DNA of 64,000 nucleotides from JBATTK01 sp049670505 (GTDB lineage Bacteria > Bacteroidota > Bacteroidia > Flavobacteriales > Flavobacteriaceae). The notes below the pieces were generated by a model. It saw only the letters and a program-made list of their open reading frames with translations. It was not told the DNA's origin and did not search any database. Each line of letters starts with the position of its first letter. Position 1 is the stretch's first letter. Below are positions 8,445-17,393 of this stretch, one piece after another. The position numbers and the translations under genes were made by a program. Location: the NCBI GenBank assembly GCA_049670505.1, contig JBATTK010000148.1:1-64000 (forward strand). The letters run 5' to 3'.

Positions 8445-9392
8445 ATGCTTACAAGAAGGCATATCAGGGTTAAAGTGATGCAATGTATCTACGCCTTGAC
8501 CCAATCGCACGATAACGCTCTTGAAAAACAAGAGAAATTTTTAAGAGTAAGCATAGAGAACACCTATTCCCTCTATTTATTGATGCTGAGTCTATTGGTA
8601 GAGGTGCATCTCATGGCCGAAAACCAGTTAAAACTTTCTTCCAAAAAGTATTTGGCCACCCCTTCGGACGATTATCCCGATAAGGAAAAATTCGTGAATA
8701 ACCGACTAATGCTGCAAATAGCGAACAACGGTATGCTGGCGGCCGAGTTATCCAAACGGAAGCTAAAGAATTGGTACCTGAACGAGGAGTACGTAAAAAT
8801 AATTTATAAGGAAATAGTTGGCAGTACCGCTTTTGACGACTATATGTCCAAAACCAAAAACGGCTATGAACAGGATAGAAATCTTCTGATAGAACTTTTT
8901 AAAGAAGTCATTGCGCCCAACGAGAAAATTTACGACTACTTTGAAGACGATAAGTTAACTTGGGTGGATGACATTCCCATTGTGAATACCTTTATTCTTA
9001 AACAGCTTAGAAAAGTAAAGGAGAACCAACATGAATCCTTCTTTTTGCCTTCTTTATTAAAAGATCAGGACGATATGGTTTTTGCAAAGCAATTACTTAC
9101 CAAAACCTTGTTGAACAACGCCCAATGGGAAAATGAAATTGAGGGGAAAACCCCTAATTGGGATAAGGACCGTATCGCCGATATTGATGCCATCCTTTTA
9201 AAAATGGCTATATGTGAGCTGCTCAATTTTTCTTCTATTCCGGAAAGAGTGACCCTTAACGAATATTTGGAGATAGCAAAGGAATATTCTACCCCTAAGA
9301 GCAGTATTTTCATCAATGGTATTTTGGACAAATTAGTGAAAGAGTATAAAAGTGAAGGAAAGCTAAAAAAAATAGGGAGGGGATTATTGTAA
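8445..9392 (+). CDS. nusB: Transcription antitermination factor NusB
   Basis: NusB, with NusE/S10, NusA and NusG, forms the antitermination complex that keeps RNA polymerase moving through rRNA operons. The start MLTRRHIRVKVMQCIYA is the canonical NusB N-terminus (R-R-x-x-R-x-x-x-L/M-Q-x-x-Y). The C-terminal RNA-binding helical bundle runs from about residue 190 to 310, with LLKMAICELLNFSSIPERVTLNEYLEIAKEYSTPKSSIFINGILDKL, the family's most conserved region. At 315 residues it is about twice the length of E. coli NusB because of an insertion of some 150 residues that is normal for Bacteroidota. Co-directional with the DUF1573 gene and yajC. Confidence 0.96.
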   Translation: MLTRRHIRVKVMQCIYALTQSHDNALEKQEKFLRVSIENTYSLYLLMLSLLVEVHLMAENQLKLSSKKYLATPSDDYPDKEKFVNNRLMLQIANNGMLAAELSKRKLKNWYLNEEYVKIIYKEIVGSTAFDDYMSKTKNGYEQDRNLLIELFKEVIAPNEKIYDYFEDDKLTWVDDIPIVNTFILKQLRKVKENQHESFFLPSLLKDQDDMVFAKQLLTKTLLNNAQWENEIEGKTPNWDKDRIADIDAILLKMAICELLNFSSIPERVTLNEYLEIAKEYSTPKSSIFINGILDKLVKEYKSEGKLKKIGRGLL

Positions 9393-9404
9393 AAAAATAT
9401 TCCT

Positions 9405-9412
9405 TAATTTTG
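9405..9412 (+). promoter_or_regulatory. -7 promoter element of the DUF1573 gene
   Basis: TAATTTTG fits TAnnTTTG and lies 23 bases before the ATG at 9436, in the 43-base gap after nusB, so the DUF1573-yajC pair may be transcribed separately as well as by read-through. Confidence 0.5.
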
Positions 9413-9435
9413 CTCAAAATTAAAATTCAACAATC

Positions 9436-9918
9436 ATGAAAAAAGTATTTTTAGGGTTAAGCTTAGTTTCAATGATAGCATTTTTTTCCTGTAAGGATAA
9501 TAATGCGTCAAGTAAGATCAATGCGGCCAACGTAGAGGTTGCGGCCGAAAGGGACGAAGCATCAAAAAGTTTACCCGTTATGAGTTTTGATAAGTCCGAA
9601 CATGATTTCGGTCCCATTCAACAGGGTACTCCCCAAGAAACTATTTTTAAGTTTACAAATACGGGAAACGCCCCCTTAATTATTACAGATGCTAAAAGTA
9701 GCTGTGGTTGCACCGTACCTGAATATCCCAAAAATGCCCCGGTAGCTCCTGGCGACTCCGGAGAAATGTTGGTGAGGTTCAACGGTTCCGGTCAAAACCA
9801 AGTTACCAAAACGATTACGGTAACGGCCAATACGGCCAAAGGTTCTGAAATTCTAAGAATAAAGGCTTTTGTTAACCCTAAGGAAGGTGCAGCACCAGCT
9901 GGACCGGTAAAAAGATAG
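9436..9918 (+). CDS. DUF1573-domain lipoprotein
   Basis: A 160-residue exported lipoprotein: the signal peptide ends in a lipobox with Cys19 (IAFFSC). The mature part is one DUF1573 immunoglobulin-like domain, beginning at F-D-K-S-E-H-D-F-G and containing the signature T-N-x-G-x-x-P-L-I-I and S-S-C-G-C-T-V-P. These beta-sandwich domains resemble those of ASPM/SPD-2/hydin proteins and are very common in Bacteroidota; the function is not known. It ends three bases before the yajC start, so the two are translationally close. Confidence 0.92.
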   Translation: MKKVFLGLSLVSMIAFFSCKDNNASSKINAANVEVAAERDEASKSLPVMSFDKSEHDFGPIQQGTPQETIFKFTNTGNAPLIITDAKSSCGCTVPEYPKNAPVAPGDSGEMLVRFNGSGQNQVTKTITVTANTAKGSEILRIKAFVNPKEGAAPAGPVKR

Positions 9919-9921
9919 TTT

Positions 9922-10215
9922 ATGGGCGATCTTGGATCATTTCTTCCCTTAATTTTGATATTTGTAGTGGCTTACTTTTTCATGATACGACCTCAAATGA
10001 AGCGTCAAAAGGATGAAAAAAAGTTCGCGACAGAACTAAAAAAGGGTGATAAAATAATTACTAAAAGCGGAATGTATGGAAAAGTGGTGGATTTAAACGA
10101 CAAAGATCTTTCCTGTATCATAGAGACTATGGCGGGCAGGATTAAATTTGATCGGTCTGCCATCTCCATGGAGATGAGCAAAAAACTGAATGCTCCGCCT
10201 CCGGCCAAAAAGTAA
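9922..10215 (+). CDS. yajC: Preprotein translocase subunit YajC
   Basis: Small inner-membrane protein (97 residues) that associates with SecDF and the Sec translocon. One membrane helix is seen near residues 5-22 (FLPLILIFVVAYFFMIRPQ), followed by the family signature RPQMKRQKDEKKF and the cytosolic beta domain (ATELKKGDKIITKSGMYGKVV). Length and motif order match YajC throughout. It is the last gene of the nusB cluster and is closed by a terminator at 10234. Confidence 0.96.
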   Translation: MGDLGSFLPLILIFVVAYFFMIRPQMKRQKDEKKFATELKKGDKIITKSGMYGKVVDLNDKDLSCIIETMAGRIKFDRSAISMEMSKKLNAPPPAKK

Positions 10216-10233
10216 TTCCATCATAGAATATAT

Positions 10234-10269
10234 AAAAGTGCCCTGACTGTAAATGTCAGGGCACTTTTT
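10234..10269 (+). terminator. Rho-independent terminator after yajC
   Basis: AAAAGTGCCCTGAC pairs with GTCAGGGCACTTTT around seven bases and ends in T. Symmetry of the A and T flanks makes it potentially bidirectional. Confidence 0.9.
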
Positions 10270-10395
10270 ACGTATACCGCTTATTAGATACAATTGTTAG
10301 TCAAAACCCTGATTTCGGCAAGCAGGTACGCCGAACGGGAATTTAGATACTATAGCATTCACGGTTGTGCAGTATTCATATTAGCTTGCCGAAAA

Positions 10396-10420
10396 CTGCT
10401 TACTGCCCACTGTTTACTTT
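10396..10420. repeat. Short heptamer-repeat remnant
   Basis: Three to four successive seven-base units (CTGCTTA, CTGCCCA, CTGTTTA, CTTTTGT) lie in the intergenic space between yajC and the YdeI-like gene. The complementary units (GGGCAGT, AAGCAGT) are the same words that fill the large heptamer tract at 47.4-48.1 kb. Confidence 0.5.
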
Positions 10421-10481
10421 TGTATCGGAATTTCATTTTATTCTTAAACCTACACATTTTCAGGTTTTGTATTAACGCCCC

Positions 10482-11075
10482 CTATTTTCTGTAAGCATCG
10501 TGCAGTCCAATTCCCTTGCCGATCATAGGGAGGATTTTTTCCAAACGGGATAATTTTGTCTTTTCTTGTTTTGCCATAGCTATATATTCAAAATACGCTT
10601 TCTGTTTGTAAGGGGATAGCGTTTCAAAAGCAGTTTGCAAACCAGGTTTTTCCTTTAGGACCTTTTTTAAGAGGATGGGCATTTCTACAGCTTTATTTCT
10701 TTCGGGTTTTAAGACAATTCCCTTTTTCTGGTTGGCGATAGCCTCTTCCATATAGTCCAGTACATCTTTGGTATTGATCTCATCTACGGATGTAAACTTC
10801 CAATGTCGCATGGCTTTGGTCTTTCCTTCTTGGGCATTTTCCAGAACGTCTTTAAAATCGTTTAAAAAAGCACCGTTATAAAACCAAAGCCCAAAATAGC
10901 CCTTAAACGCACAGATGCCCAGCACATTTTTGTTTTTAATGGTATAAACGGGAATGCCCCACTTGCAAGTTTCCTCTAATTCCGTCTGTTTGGCCAAGCT
11001 TCGTAGGATGGCGATACCCTCTTTAAATAGATGATCTTTGGCAAAATACGCCTCAATTCTTTCTGATGGATCCAT
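10482..11075 (-). CDS. YdeI/OmpD-associated, DUF1801-domain protein
   Basis: A 197-residue cytoplasmic protein in two parts. Residues about 15-115 form a DUF1801 (YdhG-like) domain: CKWGIPVYTIKNKNVLGICAFKGYFGLWF, with a hydrophobic pocket typical of this ligand-binding fold. Residues about 135-195 form the YdeI C-terminal helical region (PYKQKAYFEYIAMAKQEKTKLSRLEKILPMI). Function is unknown; the E. coli namesake is linked to stress. It overlaps the 3' end of pepT by 23 bases, so the two are co-transcribed and translationally coupled. Confidence 0.85.
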   Translation of the reverse strand: MDPSERIEAYFAKDHLFKEGIAILRSLAKQTELEETCKWGIPVYTIKNKNVLGICAFKGYFGLWFYNGAFLNDFKDVLENAQEGKTKAMRHWKFTSVDEINTKDVLDYMEEAIANQKKGIVLKPERNKAVEMPILLKKVLKEKPGLQTAFETLSPYKQKAYFEYIAMAKQEKTKLSRLEKILPMIGKGIGLHDAYRK

Positions 11076-12306
11076 GGTCTTTGATTCTATTTGATGTAAT
11101 TTCGCAAATTTTTACGATAACTTCAACTGCTTTCTGCATACTTTCCACAGGTACGTATTCAAACTTTCCATGAAAATTATGTCCACCGGCAAAAATATTA
11201 GGACAAGGCAAACCCATAAAACTCAGCTGTGAACCATCGGTACCGCCGCGAATCGGTTTTATGATCGGAGTAATCCCCAAAGCTTCCATAGCTTCACGGG
11301 CTATTTCCACAATATGGAATTCTGGCTCCACTTTTTCCTTCATATTGTAATATTGATCTTCAATTTCTAGGCCAATGCATTCCCCATGGGAGTTGTTCAA
11401 TTTTTTGACGATATCCTCCAATAGTTGTTTTCTGTCCTCAAAGCCTTGCCGATTATGATCTCTAACAATCAGTTCTAATGTCGCATGTTCTATCTCACCT
11501 TTTATCTGATGAATATGAAAAAAGCCTTCCCTGCCTTCCGTATGTTGTGGGGTTTCATGACTTGGAAGCAAGCTCATAAACTCATGTAGAATACTTATTG
11601 CATTCACCATTTTTCCCTTGGCATAACCCGGATGGACGCTTTTTCCCTTTACATGGACCTTAACTCCGGCGGCGTTAAAGTTTTCATATTCCAGTTCTCC
11701 AATTTGACTACCGTCCACGGTATAGGCCCAGTCGGCAGCAAATGTATCTACATCGAATTTATGGGCTCCCCTGCCTATTTCCTCGTCCGGGGTAAAACCT
11801 ATTCGGATTTTTCCATGTTTGATTTCCGGATGTTGTATCAAAAATTCCATCGCGGTAATTATTTCTGTGATACCGGCCTTATCATCTGCTCCTAAAAGGG
11901 TAGTCCCGTCCGTAGTAATCAGAGTTTTACCCTTGTAAAGAAGAAGGTCATCAAAATAGTCGGGAGATAGCACAATATTTTTTTCTTGGTTCAGGAGAAT
12001 GTCACCACCATCATAGTCTTTTACTATCTGTGGTTTTACATGGGTTCCCGTAAAATCAGGTGTAGTGTCAAAATGGGCAATAAAACCGATTGTTGGCACC
12101 TCCTTATCTAGATTGCTTGGCAGGCTTGCCATGATATAGGCATTTTTATCAATAGTAACCTCCTGCATTCCTATCTGTGTCAATTCATTGACCAACTTGT
12201 TCGCCAGATCCCACTGTTTTTTAGTGCTAGGCGTTGTTTTGGAATTGGGATCGCTTTGGGTGTCAATGGTTACATAACTAATAAATCTATCAATGATATG
12301 CTGCAT
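11053..12306 (-). CDS. pepT: Peptidase T (tripeptide aminopeptidase)
   Basis: Dizinc M20B aminopeptidase that removes N-terminal residues from tripeptides in the cytoplasm. Metal and catalytic residues are visible in order: GFIAHFDTTPD (His, Asp), LLGADDKAG (bridging Asp), FTPDEEIGRGA (Glu-Glu), YTVDGS (Asp) and GGHNFHGKFE (His). The dimerisation lid lies between about residues 205 and 315. At 417 residues it matches the family's usual 405-415. The following YdeI-like gene overlaps its end. Confidence 0.95.
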   Translation of the reverse strand: MQHIIDRFISYVTIDTQSDPNSKTTPSTKKQWDLANKLVNELTQIGMQEVTIDKNAYIMASLPSNLDKEVPTIGFIAHFDTTPDFTGTHVKPQIVKDYDGGDILLNQEKNIVLSPDYFDDLLLYKGKTLITTDGTTLLGADDKAGITEIITAMEFLIQHPEIKHGKIRIGFTPDEEIGRGAHKFDVDTFAADWAYTVDGSQIGELEYENFNAAGVKVHVKGKSVHPGYAKGKMVNAISILHEFMSLLPSHETPQHTEGREGFFHIHQIKGEIEHATLELIVRDHNRQGFEDRKQLLEDIVKKLNNSHGECIGLEIEDQYYNMKEKVEPEFHIVEIAREAMEALGITPIIKPIRGGTDGSQLSFMGLPCPNIFAGGHNFHGKFEYVPVESMQKAVEVIVKICEITSNRIKDHGSIRKN

Positions 12307-12420
12307 TTCATGAGGTTTTTATCCAAAAATACAATATTGGCAGAAAGTTTAAATCATCTGGTCCGTCCTAATGTTTTTACACTTGCTTTCCAAGAAAAAA
12401 ACGACTATAGGAATATTCCT

Positions 12421-12428
12421 TACATTTG
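12421..12428 (+). promoter_or_regulatory. -7 promoter element of the sigma/anti-sigma operon
   Basis: TACATTTG is a perfect TAnnTTTG match. It would put the transcription start near 12433, upstream of the extended sigma-factor reading frame (from 12457). No good -33 TTTG is seen. Confidence 0.5.
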
Positions 12429-12531
12429 ATTACAAACAATCGTACAATTAGCACGAATTATCAAGGCCGAAAAAGTCATATGGTTTTTCTTTATAGAAGG
12501 TGATCTTAAAGCTTTCTCCACTTTATTTAAG

Positions 12532-13029
12532 GTGTATTACCCGCTTCTACATAATTACGGTTTTAAAATTTCCGGCAACATTTCTTTTACAGAGGATTGC
12601 CTACAGGATTTTTTTATCTATTTGTATGACCATAGAAAGGGTCTGGGAGAAGTAGATAATGTAAAAGCTTATTTATTCATTTCATTTCGCAGGGCAATTT
12701 TTAAAAGTTTAAAAAAGGAGAAATTGTTCAAGGATTTTAATGAAAGCAGGGAATCCTTATCAAAATTTGAATTCTCTGTAGAGGAAATCGCCATACGGCA
12801 AGAATTTATTTCAATACAGACCAATGCCCTTGCCCATATGTTAAACGATCTTTCCGTTAGGGAAAGAGAAGTTGTTTATTTAAAATATTACAGCGATTTG
12901 GGAACAAAGGAGATTTCCGTCATTATGGGAATCACCTATCAAAGTGTTCTAAATACGCTTCAAAAAGCGTTTGTAAAACTTCGAAAAACCTTGGAATCGA
13001 AGGCGATTATGAGTATGCTAAAAAGATAA
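12532..13029 (+). CDS. ECF RNA polymerase sigma factor (FecI-like, Bacteroidota type); N-terminus unresolved
   Basis: Extracytoplasmic-function sigma-70 factor that redirects RNA polymerase in response to a surface signal. Region 2 is seen in FTEDCLQDFFIYLYDHRKGL and VKAYLFISFRRAIFKSLKKE; region 4 is LSVREREVVYLKYYSDLGTKEISVIMGITYQSVLNTLQKAFVKLR, a helix-turn-helix. The first conventional start is the GTG at 12532, giving 165 residues, but the same frame is open back to 12430 and encodes W-F-F-F-I-E-G-D-L-K-A-F-S-T-L-F-K before it, which is the conserved family N-terminus. No ATG, GTG or TTG precedes that stretch. The true start may be ATT at 12457, or the gene may have lost its start. First gene of a trio with fecR and a TonB receptor. 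Confidence 0.88.
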   Translation: MYYPLLHNYGFKISGNISFTEDCLQDFFIYLYDHRKGLGEVDNVKAYLFISFRRAIFKSLKKEKLFKDFNESRESLSKFEFSVEEIAIRQEFISIQTNALAHMLNDLSVREREVVYLKYYSDLGTKEISVIMGITYQSVLNTLQKAFVKLRKTLESKAIMSMLKR

Positions 13030-13122
13030 TATTACTTTTTTTTGAAAAAATAGGGTATAAAAGAAGCGTTTATAACTCTTTATATACGAAGTCCAGTCTT
13101 TAACCTTTACCAGTAGCATACA

Positions 13123-14133
13123 ATGAAAGAACATACCCAACCTCTTTTGGATAAACTTTTGAACGATTCTTCTTTTAAGAATTGGGCCAAAAACAACAAT
13201 AAGAACGATGTTGCTTTTTGGAATGCTTGGATCCAAAATAATCCTGAGGAAACGGAAACAATATATACCGCAAAATCCATTATACAGGGAATTGCTTTTG
13301 AAAGGGCCTTTATAAAAGAAGAAATGGTGGATAAAAAGTTGGATACGGTTTTGAATCATATTCAAAAGCCTAACACAACAGTTGTACGTAAACCAGTAAT
13401 ATCATTTAAATCAAGACTAAAAAGGGTGACGGCCGCGGCGGCAATAGCGATCGTTTTTATAATAGTCGCACTAAATTTTGCGAATGCCCCACAGGAGATT
13501 CTTCATAAAACCGGGTTTGGAGAGGTTATTGACCTAAAACTCCCTGATGGTACCTCCGTTGTTCTAAACGGTAACTCGGAAATTAGGTACAACAAAGAAA
13601 ACCCCCGTGATATTACGCTTAATGGGGAGGCTTATTTTAAGGTAAAACGGGCGCATGCTACCGATGCCAAATTTTATGTCAACACCAATGATCTTAAAGT
13701 AGAGGTATACGGTACACAATTCCATGTCAACACACGCGATAGGAAAACCGATGTGGCCTTGGACGAAGGTTCTATTAGTTTATTGCTTAACAACGGGACA
13801 TACAAAAAAATGGTCCCTGGGGAATTCGTTTCGTATTCGGAGGAAAATAATGTCGTTCTTCATGAAAAGGTCAATACACTTAACACCTATGCACTATGGC
13901 GAGAAGGAACTTTTGTTTTCAATAATATGAAGCTGAAAGAGGTGATGAAGTATATTGAACATACCTATGGGTTCCCTTCAGAATTTGTGGATACTGCCAT
14001 GGAAGAAAAAATCCTTACGGGTGGTATTCCCAATGAAAACCTTAACATATGCTTGACGGCAATTGAAAAAACAACAGGCACTAAGATTGTCCAAAAGGAC
14101 AATAAGCTCATCATACTCAATACGTATAACTAA
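13123..14133 (+). CDS. FecR-family anti-sigma factor
   Basis: Inner-membrane regulator of 336 residues that holds the neighbouring sigma factor until signalled by the receptor. The N-terminal cytoplasmic part (1-100) is followed by one membrane helix at about 101-120 (RVTAAAAIAIVFIIVALNF). The periplasmic FecR domain begins at about 130 with FGEVIDLKLPDGTSVVLNGNS and continues through GEAYFKVKR and VEVYGTQFHVNTR. The C-terminal DUF4974 domain (about 265-336: FNNMKLKEVMKYIEHTYGF) resembles an STN fold and contacts the receptor. It lies 93 bases after the sigma gene and ends ten bases before the receptor gene. Confidence 0.95.
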   Translation: MKEHTQPLLDKLLNDSSFKNWAKNNNKNDVAFWNAWIQNNPEETETIYTAKSIIQGIAFERAFIKEEMVDKKLDTVLNHIQKPNTTVVRKPVISFKSRLKRVTAAAAIAIVFIIVALNFANAPQEILHKTGFGEVIDLKLPDGTSVVLNGNSEIRYNKENPRDITLNGEAYFKVKRAHATDAKFYVNTNDLKVEVYGTQFHVNTRDRKTDVALDEGSISLLLNNGTYKKMVPGEFVSYSEENNVVLHEKVNTLNTYALWREGTFVFNNMKLKEVMKYIEHTYGFPSEFVDTAMEEKILTGGIPNENLNICLTAIEKTTGTKIVQKDNKLIILNTYN

Positions 14134-14143
14134 AACTCAAAAC

Positions 14144-17100
14144 ATGAATGGAAAACAACGCTTTACAATGCTGCTGTTCCTACTCCTATTTTCAGGGATT
14201 TCGGAATCGATAGCAGCGAATGGCTCTAGCAATTTTGCTGAGAGCAAGACGATGGCGCTAACAGACTTTTTAGCGGACCTAAGTGAAAAACACGAAGTAT
14301 TCTTTACGTACAATCCGGGCTTGTTATCGGGAACAAATTTGGACCCTAAGGAATATAATGACGACATTCTGGATAAGATCATAAGCAAACTGGAGAAAAG
14401 GACCAGTTTCGATTTTGAATATTTTGGAAACAAATATTACGTAGTTTATCATAAGAAGGTTCCCAAGACAATATTGGATAAAGTAAGTACATTCAGCACG
14501 TTGGATTATGTTACTTCCAACAATATCTTTGAACTTCGTCAAGCGATTTCCGGAAAGGTAACCGATGAAAATGGAGATCCGCTTCCAGGGGCATCTATAG
14601 TGGTTCAAGGGACTACCAATGGTACCGTTACGGATTTTGACGGTAATTTTACCATAGATGCCATACAAGGTGATACTTTGGAGGTCTCTTATATCGGTTA
14701 CGAAACAAAACTGGTGGTAGTTAGCGGTAGTACGGTCAATGTGACACTGGTTTCAGGGGTAGCACTTTCCGAAGTAATTATCATAGGTTCCCGTAACCCA
14801 AATAGAACCGCTACGGAAAGTACGGTACCGGTAGATGTTATTGATATAAAGGAATTGAATAGTGTGGCGCCGCAAGTAAATCTTAACCAGATTTTAAATT
14901 ATGTAGCTCCTTCGTTCACTTCCAATACACAGACCATATCGGATGGTACCGATCATATAGACCCGGCTTCATTGAGAGGTTTGGGTCCCGACCAGGTTTT
15001 GGTGTTGATCAATGGAAAAAGAAGACATACATCATCTTTGATCAATGTAAACGGAACTTTTGGTAGGGGTAGTGTCGGTACGGATTTAAATGCAATTCCC
15101 GCCGCCGCCATACAGCGTATAGAAGTATTACGGGATGGTGCAGCAGCACAATATGGTTCGGATGCCATTGCCGGTGTTATCAATATTGTCTTGAATACCA
15201 CCGTTAATGAATTGAACGCTACGGTAACCACCGGGGCCAACTTTTCTAAGAATGCCAATGGACAAACAGGTGGTTCGGATGGGGAAACTACAAATATTGC
15301 GGCAAGTTATGGTCTGTCTTTAGGTGATAAGGGCGGATATATCACTTTTTCCGGTGATTTTGATGTCCGTGAGGATTATAATCGCATGTTTGAATGGGAA
15401 GGCGATGTTTTTAATTTGTACAATACGGTAGAGCGGGTAGCCAATGATTCTGGTTTTGATATTGCCAACTTACTGGATGATGATGTTGCCGATGTGATAC
15501 AATTTGCGGAACAGGCCGGAATAAATTTGAACGGGGCGTCCACAAAAGAGGAACTTCAGCCAATTTTATCAGCTGATAATACGGAGGCGGAATTAGCCGC
15601 CAGGGGGCAACAAAGAAGTGATTTCAATATGCGTGTTGGCCAATCGGCGCTACGAGGTGGTCGTTTGTTCGCTAATTTTTCCTTACCCTTGGATGATAAT
15701 GGAACGGAGTTGTATTCCTTTGCAGGAATCAGTTCCAGAACCGGTAATTCTGCGGGCTTTTATAGGCTTCCTAATCAAAGTAGGACTTTTACCCCGGCCT
15801 TTATTAATGGTTTTTTACCGGAAATCAATTCAAATATCAAGGATGAATCCTTATCCGTTGGAATTAAGGGCATGATCGGGGATTGGAGTGTTGATTTTAG
15901 TAATACTTACGGGCAGAACTCCTTTTTGTACACCATTGGGAATACGTTCAACGCTTCTTTGCAGAGCTCATCGCCCACGACTTTTGATGCTGGAGGATTT
16001 TCATTTTCACAGAATACCGCCAATCTGGATATCGCACAGTTTTTTGAAGATACGCTTTCCGGTCTCAATATTGCCTTTGGTGGGGAATTTAGGGTGGAAA
16101 ACTATGATATCGTTGCCGGGGAGGAAGCGTCTTATGCCCAGTATACGGCGGATGGACAAGTTATCACCTTGGCATCGCAGCAGCCTTCGGAGGATTTCTT
16201 TGGAAGTGCCAGACCAGGTGGCTCTCAGGTTTTTCCAGGTTTTAGTCCGGATAACGAATTGTCCAGGGGGCGTAGTAGTGTCGCCGGTTATGTTGATGTG
16301 GAAGCCGATTTTTCCGAACGGTTTTTGGCCAGTTTTGCAACGAGGTTCGAAAATTATAGCGATTTCGGCTCTACCATAAATTTTAAATTAGCATCACGAT
16401 ATAAAGTTACAGATAATTTAAACGTTCGAGGAGCGGTCAATACAGGATTTAGGGCTCCCTCTTTACATCAGATCAATTTTAACTCTACTTCCACTATTTT
16501 CGATCAAAATGGAGACCCACAAGAAGTAGGAACGTTTGCCAATGATAGTAGGGCAGCGGAACTTTTGGGTATTCCACAGTTAAAAGAAGAAACTTCCCAA
16601 AGCGTTAGTTTGGGTTTTACCGCAAAAATACCGAATGCCAATCTTACCGTAACGGTAGATGGTTACTTTGTGAAGATAGACGACCGCGTGGTATTTACAG
16701 GGCAGTTCAGTGCCCCTGACGGTCCGGCGGGAGATGACTTAAGGTTTTTATTGTCGCAAGCCAATGCTACCGCCGCATCCTTCTTTGCAAATGCCATCGA
16801 TACAGAATCCAAAGGTTTGGATGTGGTAATAACCCATGATGCCGTACTAGGGGACAATTGGCGATTAAAATCGGATTTGGCAGGTACCTTTTCCCAAACA
16901 AGACAAGTAGGCGAAATCAACGCTTCCCAAGTGCTCAGGGATGCAGGTCTGATAGATACCTATTTTCCGGAGGACAGTAGGGTATACTTAGAGGAAGCCG
17001 TTCCTAGGACAAAGGTAAATTTATCCAATAGTCTTACCTCTGATAAGTTTGTTGTGTTTTTAAGAAATGTATATTTTGGAGAAGTTACCGAGGCTACCAC

Positions 17101-17368
17101 TACCGTTGCCAATCAGCAAGTATTCGGCACTAAGATAGTAACCGATCTGTCTATTGGATATAAGGCTACCGATGCACTTACCTTTACCATAGGAGCGAAT
17201 AATTTATTCGATATATTCCCGGATCGGGCTGCACAAGACCTACAACCCGGTGTAGATGGGGATCAGAACAATCGTAGTTCAGGACGTTTTGATTGGTCTC
17301 GTAGAGCACAGCAATTTGGAATCGGTGGTAGGTTCCTTTTTGCAAGGGTCAGTTTGGCCTTAAAATAA
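14144..17368 (+). CDS. TonB-dependent outer-membrane transducer/receptor with N-terminal STN domain
   Basis: Outer-membrane active transporter (1074 residues) that also signals to the adjacent FecR/sigma pair. The ATG at 14144 gives a signal peptide (FTMLLFLLLFSGISESIAA); the longer frame from 14063 would overlap fecR and hide it. Domains: STN (about 35-105), a carboxypeptidase-regulatory-like beta sandwich (about 134-220, ISGKVTDENGDPLPGASIVV), the TonB plug (about 235-355, with RGLGPDQVLVLINGKRRH and RDGAAAQYGSDAIAGVINI), then the 22-strand barrel ending in an aromatic/hydrophobic strand. There is no SusD partner, so it is not a classical polysaccharide-utilisation receptor; substrate unknown. 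Confidence 0.95.
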   Translation: MNGKQRFTMLLFLLLFSGISESIAANGSSNFAESKTMALTDFLADLSEKHEVFFTYNPGLLSGTNLDPKEYNDDILDKIISKLEKRTSFDFEYFGNKYYVVYHKKVPKTILDKVSTFSTLDYVTSNNIFELRQAISGKVTDENGDPLPGASIVVQGTTNGTVTDFDGNFTIDAIQGDTLEVSYIGYETKLVVVSGSTVNVTLVSGVALSEVIIIGSRNPNRTATESTVPVDVIDIKELNSVAPQVNLNQILNYVAPSFTSNTQTISDGTDHIDPASLRGLGPDQVLVLINGKRRHTSSLINVNGTFGRGSVGTDLNAIPAAAIQRIEVLRDGAAAQYGSDAIAGVINIVLNTTVNELNATVTTGANFSKNANGQTGGSDGETTNIAASYGLSLGDKGGYITFSGDFDVREDYNRMFEWEGDVFNLYNTVERVANDSGFDIANLLDDDVADVIQFAEQAGINLNGASTKEELQPILSADNTEAELAARGQQRSDFNMRVGQSALRGGRLFANFSLPLDDNGTELYSFAGISSRTGNSAGFYRLPNQSRTFTPAFINGFLPEINSNIKDESLSVGIKGMIGDWSVDFSNTYGQNSFLYTIGNTFNASLQSSSPTTFDAGGFSFSQNTANLDIAQFFEDTLSGLNIAFGGEFRVENYDIVAGEEASYAQYTADGQVITLASQQPSEDFFGSARPGGSQVFPGFSPDNELSRGRSSVAGYVDVEADFSERFLASFATRFENYSDFGSTINFKLASRYKVTDNLNVRGAVNTGFRAPSLHQINFNSTSTIFDQNGDPQEVGTFANDSRAAELLGIPQLKEETSQSVSLGFTAKIPNANLTVTVDGYFVKIDDRVVFTGQFSAPDGPAGDDLRFLLSQANATAASFFANAIDTESKGLDVVITHDAVLGDNWRLKSDLAGTFSQTRQVGEINASQVLRDAGLIDTYFPEDSRVYLEEAVPRTKVNLSNSLTSDKFVVFLRNVYFGEVTEATTTVANQQVFGTKIVTDLSIGYKATDALTFTIGANNLFDIFPDRAAQDLQPGVDGDQNNRSSGRFDWSRRAQQFGIGGRFLFARVSLALK

Positions 17369-17393
17369 ATTGTTCAAGTTAGTTTTAATTAAG

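Noticed and set aside
12480..12503. ATG at 12480 as start of the sigma factor
   Set aside because: Reads out of frame and stops after seven codons; usable only if the sequence has an indel.
15888..16379. 163-residue frame inside the TonB receptor
   Set aside because: Alternate frame of a well supported receptor gene; basic, low-information residues.
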